Shown: one piece after another, positions 58,547 through 64,000 of the stretch
Layout: every line of letters begins with the position of its first letter
Numbering within the stretch: the stretch's first letter is position 1
Assembly: GCF_000247695.1 (NCBI RefSeq)
Contig: NW_004624734.1
Location: 15,761,983-15,825,982 of the forward strand
Direction: 5' to 3'
DNA length: 64,000 nt
Origin: Heterocephalus glaber
Lineage: Eukaryota; Chordata; Mammalia; Rodentia; Bathyergidae
Position numbers and translations under genes: made by a program
The notes under the pieces: model-generated
The model's database searches: none
Told to the model about the DNA's origin: nothing
The model's input: only the letters and a program-made list of their open reading frames with translations

Positions 58547-61500
58547 TCCCTCAAGGCAGAGGAACAACCAGAAAAACAAAGACTGTGCAAGAAGAAATTC
58601 AAGCTATGTCTTTCAACTTTGACTCCCTGAAGCCCTGTGGATCTCACCAAAAATCACACAGTCAATTTCAAAGAGAATGAGTAGAAAAAATCTTTAAGAA
58701 GGAAACCTGTGTTAAAATGGTACTTTAGTGATATTATTTTCAACCGAAGATATTCACAAGGTCAAAAAGAGAAGACTGTAAAAGAATTGTCTTCAAGTTC
58801 TTCCATATATAAAACAGTCTTCAAGTTCTTTTGCATAAGACAATATTAATGCCTACATTCATTATTGATTACATAGAAGAAAAAGAAATTATGTATTTCA
58901 CTCTTGAAAGATTTCCCACAGTAGTAAATATGGTTACAATGGTCAAGAAATTAATATAGGTTGTATAGTTTCACAAAAACACTTAAAGCTGCACAGATAG
59001 TATAAGAAAACTAGCAGGAAATTCAGAAACCAGCAAGAGATGCTCCACATTTTCATATATAGACTGACATGTCGTGCCTACCAAGGTGACTGAAGGCTGG
59101 CCAGGCATTTATCATGTCCCCACTCACTGGGAAATTCTAAGCTTGAATTCTGATAAATTTCTCTCCGAGATGAATTGATAAGAGGAATTGCAATCATGGA
59201 AATAGTGTTTGTGCTTTGAAAGATTATTCCCTTCTAAATATGGTTACTAATGTGTCAAGAATTTTGAGACTCTTGAAATTTTTTGTTTATTCTGAATAAC
59301 TTATACTATTGCTAGTAGGCAGTATTTGATACAGCAGATTCCATTTGTATGAAAATAAAATATTAAATTTAAATTGATAAATGTACCTAGATTTGTAGCC
59401 TTTATCACAACACACACACACAAACACACACACACAACTTTACAAAAAAAAAGATTTCCTACTTAATTTTGAAACACCATGTTATTTTCAGTGAAACTTA
59501 CTTTTATTGTCACAAATATGTCAAAGTGGGAAGAAAGAATACAGGACATTTATAGTTTATTTAAAAAAAAACATTAAAAAATCAGTCATTGTTTTATTGG
59601 CTTTAGGTAATGATGCAGTCAGTAGGTATATCTTAATATTTAAAAAAAAATTACAATGGAATTACTGGTGAAGATATTAAATCTCAATTCATGGAGTGAT
59701 TTTATGTATGTGTAATTGGGAGTGTGGGAGGGCCAAGTAGTCAAGTAGCCTGTTAAGTCTTCCTTTAAAACATCTGTAAGAGAAACATCTATACAATGAT
59801 GATCCAAGGACTTAAAATACTGCATTCTCTCTTCTGCTAAAAGAGGAGAACAGAAAGATCAACTGTCAGACCTGTAGCTCATTCATTATCTTGTTGACTC
59901 TATTTACTGGATTGCTTTAAATTTTACTTTTCTCTTGTGGAGAGCGAAAGTTAGGTGACAAAGACTGAGAGTCACTGGACTGACTCTGCTATCGTTGATT
60001 AAGTCAGCCACGAAGAATCCATCACCTCTCTTCAGAATGTGAGGGATAGTGATCTCTATTATTTTTCCATCTTTGTGGTCTCACCAGAAATTTGAGACAT
60101 AAGACCCTTAGCCCCAAGGTTGATAGAAAGTAAAAGGGCCCATATATTGTGGGTTTTATCTTATTGTCTCCTATTTCTAGCAGACTGAGACAGAGTTTTA
60201 TTGCAGGCTTAGGACTGTTAAAATATTTTCCCCCTGTACAGAAAGCCATGAAGTGGTTGGAAACAGATTAATTTATATCAGCCTTTTGGAAGGCAATGAA
60301 TGAAGGAGAGAGAACATTTCTAAAGGTAGGAAATAATACTTTCTGGGCCATTGGTCAGGATTTTCCAATTTTCAGTCATTTCACTTATTGTATAGGAAAG
60401 CATTGAATGTAGGCACATTAGAAGTAAGCTTTAGTGTACTTAATGGATCTGAAAACCCCTTGAATTCCATTTAAGAACTCCTCCGTTAGTATTTTAAAAT
60501 TCTAATTGTGTTCCCACAATGAGTCATTCTATACCAGTCACTGACAGTTGACAATCAGGGTGGCTTAGAAATGAACATTTTTTTCCTATCAAATTGGGCT
60601 TTATATATTTAATAATTGCTAAATGAAAGATACTGACAAAAGTAATTTGATCACAATGTGGATTACTAAAATCTGTTTCTCATTACAAAATATTTCCAGA
60701 GACCATTAGGAGAAAAAACTGGGGATTTACAATCCAATAGATAAGCAGCAAAAGGCTTAAAATTCTATATTTTAAAGTTGCCTGGAGAATTTCATATTCC
60801 CTTTCATATAATATTCTTTAGATCTTTCTGTTTAACATGGATTGACTGAGATACACAGTTCTATTGGTAGTAAAAAAAATAAATCATTCTTTTTTTTCCG
60901 TTATTATGTACTGTGGCTGACTGGCATGGTTTGGAAAAGTAATATTATATTTAATTGCTTTCTGAAAGTAGTGTGTAGTACGTTCAGGTAGTAAAATTTC
61001 CCCCACATTTATCCTCCTGAGATTTGATGACCTCCATCTTCCAAATACTCATTTAACCTGTCATAATCAGTCTCTTAATTAGGTAGGTTACAAATATAGA
61101 CCTGCATCCACCACAAATCCCGTCTCCAGTAAGTAGACCATCAAGTGCTGTATCAACAAACTTTCAAAATAGGGATCCTAAAACTTATACAGTTAATGTT
61201 GTCTCACTGGACCTCGAGCCAAATAAATCTAGAAAGAAAAAGAGCAGTTTTAACTAACACTTCTCAGGGGGATAAAGATAAATACTTTGAATGTCTAATA
61301 GAAATGATAAATATTTTTTAAAATATTACAGACTAGACAGACTCTAACAGAGGAGGAAAATTACAAAGCAATCATTACAATTATGATTTTTAAAGAGACA
61401 GGGATAAAATAGAAATCAGGTTAATTTCAATCCGTCAGACAATTGTCAACATTTCCTTGTATGTCTGTAATGTAGTTCATTATTCAGGGAAGACTATCAG

Positions 61501-62419
61501 TAAGTGGTTGCTAATTGGAGGAAAGATATTTCCCCTGCTTTGTTGAGTTTATTGGAGATATCGTCCATTTATTATACCTTATTTTTTCTCATCCAGCCCA
61601 TGGTTATAAAGAAAAGAGTATGTTGAGAAATAAAAAAGTTAATAAAACAAATTTGAGTTGTCTGTGCTGTAGGAATTAAGGGAGACAAGAAGGGAAAACC
61701 TGAGAAAATACTAATGTTTAGACCAAAACATAAAATTAAGAAATGAAAAATCTGAGACGCCCATAAAATCTTGCACACTTCCAGATAACAAAATAAAATT
61801 TAGCTTTTAGATGATCTAAACTATGTTATTAAGGGAGATAAAAAGAAATGGTGGAAAATTTTTCCACAGTTTGAATAATCATCAGATTAGAATGTTCCTG
61901 AACTTTTTAAATATCAATCTAATAGTATTAGCACAAAAAATTTGTGCATGTGATTTGTGATTTTAAATTGTAAGTGCCCATTAGAAATTTTATACTTACA
62001 TCATCAGAACACAAGCATCTGATTTGCAATTTCATTTTCTGTTTTCTCCAATATACTGTTTGACCTAAATAGAAAAATAGTAAAGTGTACACAGACACAA
62101 AAAGCCTTATAAAAATTATGAAGACCTAGCTAAATGCATGTTGATTCTACTATCATTATGAACATTCTGGATATAATGTGTAGAGCACTGGGCATATAAA
62201 TTAATTTGAGCTTGTTTCTTAGGAATGTCTGTTGATTCTAAGTGCCCACAATGCTACACTTCATTAATGACTGAAGACTACTTCTTTCTGGCATGGTGAG
62301 AAGACAGGAGATTTTCATGAATGCTTTCCCAGAGGAAAAATAAGGCACCTGATAAGAGAGATGGCAAAAAAGTGGGAGAGTTACATGGTTGATATTCCTT
62401 CTTTTATAAAAAGTATTAT
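58547..62419. other. AT-rich unique DNA, no gene seen
   Basis: It contains a short duplication (gtcttcaagttctt at 58789-58802 and 58817-58830) and an imperfect CA repeat at 59406-59437. Chance frames of 60-75 codons lack codon structure. No transposon was confidently named. Confidence 0.4.
59406..59437. repeat. Imperfect (CA)n microsatellite
   Basis: CA repeats are interrupted by single extra A bases (cacaacacac, cacaaacaca). Confidence 0.9.
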
Positions 62420-62690
62420 ACATAATGTGAAATAGGAAGAAAAGGGGCAAAGGGGAAGGGGAAGTGGGAGGAATAGGAGAAAGGAAAGAAGGGAATGGAA
62501 TCAATATTAGAAAATGAAAAATGGAAACAAAGTCTTTGTAAATGGGGAATGGAGGGGTTGAAGGGAGGGCAGGGGAATGGGGAAAAAATAAGAAAAAAGG
62601 GAGATTATGTAAAGGTGCAAATTTCCAATGATGACTGTAACTGTATTGTATACCCAAAATGTACCAAAAAAATTAATTAAAAAAAATAAA
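62420..62690 (+). mobile_element. L1 3' UTR with polypurine tract, sense, 5'-truncated
   Basis: It begins aatgtgaaataggaagaaaa ggggc and continues with a G/A-rich tract (about 62433-62590), then tatgtaaaggtgcaaatttc, caatgatgactgtaactgta, ttgtatacccaaaatgtacc and an A tail. It is closely related to 35490-35835 and 2898-2990. The intact tail suggests a comparatively young insertion. The 139-codon minus-strand frame here is a shadow. Confidence 0.85.
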
Positions 62691-62754
62691 ACAAAGAAAT
62701 TATATGTTTTAAAACTGAAGTAATCTCATTCTGTCTGCAATACTTTTCTTCAAG

Positions 62755-63115
62755 AAGAACTGCAATGAATATAGGCATATCTGTGATAAGCTAATTTCAT
62801 TTCCTTTGAATACGTACACAGAAGTAGTGGCCTTGCTGGATCAAATGGACTTTTTATGTTTTTTGAAGAATCTCCATAGTGTTCTCCATAATAGCTGTAC
62901 AAATTACATTCCAAGCAGGAGCATATGTGAGTTCTATTTTCTCACCTACCTCACAGACATTTGTTATTTTTTCTGCTTTGATCACAATTATTCTGAATGG
63001 GGTGAAATGATCTCATTGTGGGTTTGATTTGCTTTTCCATGATGGTTAGGGACATTGAAGCTTTTTTTCATATATTTTTTAGCAATTTCTATTTTTTTCC
63101 TTTAAGAAGTGTCTA
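62755..63115 (-). mobile_element. L1M 3' region, antisense
   Basis: The plus strand reads gaactgcaatgaatataggc, atttcatttcctttgaatac, gtagtggccttgctggatca, gaagaatctccatagtgttc, tccataatagctgtacaaat, an 'atgatctcattgtgggtttg' block and gcttttccatgatggttagg. This is the textbook antisense order of old L1 3' ends. Divergence is moderate. Confidence 0.88.
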
Positions 63116-63437
63116 TTTACATAAAAATTTTTAATTAACTGAATAATCCATACTATGAATAATTATAAAACAAAATTGGAAAAAAATTAAAGAATTACAG
63201 GAAATATGCACAGATCTATTAATACCAACTCAAGAAGCTAAATTGTCCATACGCCTCCACCCCTCCACTATTGCTCTTACACCTAATCCCATTTTACCCA
63301 ATCATATTCTTCCCTGCAGTAATCTTTTCCATTGTTGGTACAAGTATGCCCTCCATTATAAATTATTTTTTATATCTTTATGAAAAATATTTGTGTATAC
63401 ATATGTGTTAAAGAAAATTTATCTTTACTGCCTTTTA

Positions 63438-63884
63438 TGCTGTGGTTTTTATGTGCCTTGTTTTCCATTCCTTCATGTGTTGGAAGATTAAAATTAATCT
63501 CCTCATGTCCTGTGGAGATGTTAGGAAGTGGTAGACTTTTAAAAGAGTGAGACTAGTAGGAGGTAATTAGGTCATTGGAGGCACTGTTCTCAGATGGAAT
63601 TACCAGTTTTTCTTGAGTGTCAGTTAGTTCTAACCAAAGGCATTGTTGTCAGAGTGATCCTGAGTTTGGCCAGATGTCTGGCTCACTGTCTTCCATGTGA
63701 TTCCTCTCATACGGGTTTTTGCCGCAAGTTCATCTGCATGAAGTTGCTGTACCAGGAGCTCAACAAGGGAGTTATCTGATATTGAATGTTCAGCCTCTGA
63801 AACTGTGAGCTAAATAGTATTTTTTTCTGTGTATACTACCTAGACTCTGGTACTTTGTTACAGCAACAAAAAGCAGATGAATGC
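63438..63884 (+). mobile_element. ERVL-MaLR LTR, sense
   Basis: The landmarks are tgtggagatgttaggaagtg, aggaggtaattaggtcattg, gagcctctgaaactgtgagc, a 'aaatagtatttttttctgtg' region and ctggtactttgttacagcaa, ending near cagatgaatgc. They match a MaLR-type LTR from near its start to its end. The aaatag stretch replaces the usual AATAAA. It appears as a solo LTR. Confidence 0.8.
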
Positions 63885-64000
63885 AAATATATTTTTCTAT
63901 TAGCAGTTACCATATTTTATTTGTGTGTGGTTGATGGTAGGAGTGCCCAAAGCCTAACAAAATTCCTGGTATATGAAAACATTTAACTAATGTTAATTAA

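Noticed and set aside
62238..62657. 139-codon open frame on the minus strand
   Set aside because: It overlaps the L1 3' UTR polypurine tract at 62420-62690 and is the complement-strand shadow of that repeat.
1..64000. Prokaryotic operons, CRISPR arrays or phage modules
   Set aside because: Repeat content (SINE, LINE, MaLR LTR, MIR), splice-like sites and lack of dense open frames show mammalian nuclear DNA. No direct-repeat/spacer array was seen.

Overview
This window looks like vertebrate, and specifically rodent, nuclear DNA: an AT-rich, gene-poor stretch filled with mammalian interspersed repeats and carrying one assembly gap (50842-51282). There is no prokaryotic gene organisation. The rodent call rests on three things seen here. 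First, at least eight copies of a short tRNA-derived SINE of the ID/BC1 type share a lineage-specific block reading roughly TTCYGCCGCCTGCC after the A box. Second, B1-type (7SL-derived) monomers are present. Third, two B1 units are joined to an ID unit (B1-dID dimers), a family known from squirrel-, dormouse-, beaver- and cavy-related rodents rather than mouse or rat. A beaver or squirrel-like rodent fits best, but I cannot fix the species.

Layout. Bases 1-17 kb are mostly unique AT-rich DNA with relic MaLR LTRs, a tiny L1 insertion with perfect 20-bp duplications (2898-2990), an internally deleted mariner (10320-10776) and two L1M 3' ends. From 17 to 24 kb there are ID SINEs, MaLR LTRs, an L2 piece and a TC/TG microsatellite. 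From 24 to 34 kb lies a mosaic of mostly antisense L1 sequence interrupted by SINEs and an LTR. From 35 to 47 kb there are another L1 3' UTR, a B1-dID, several MIRs, an L1M ORF2 remnant and a 34-nt U2 snRNA fragment with perfect target-site duplications. From 48 to 64 kb there are a 194-nt uninterrupted purine tract, the gap, hAT (MER5/MER20-like) relics, a strong candidate protein-coding exon (57757-57856), and finally L1 and MaLR sequence.

No complete gene is visible. The best evidence for a gene is the 100-bp exon at 57757-57856 (+): an AG acceptor with a branch-point-like motif, a CAG/GTGAGC donor, one open frame, three CpGs, and GC of about 61%, 61% and 18% at codon positions 1, 2 and 3. 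If it is real, much of the window is intron of an unidentified gene on the plus strand. Almost all other open frames are chance frames or fall in repeats. The most informative mobile-element observations are the 3'-truncated U2 retropseudogene, the tail-less ID SINE and the related L1 3' UTR copies whose pyrimidine strands create similar but spurious proteins. Repeat family names are assigned by eye and should be treated as approximate.
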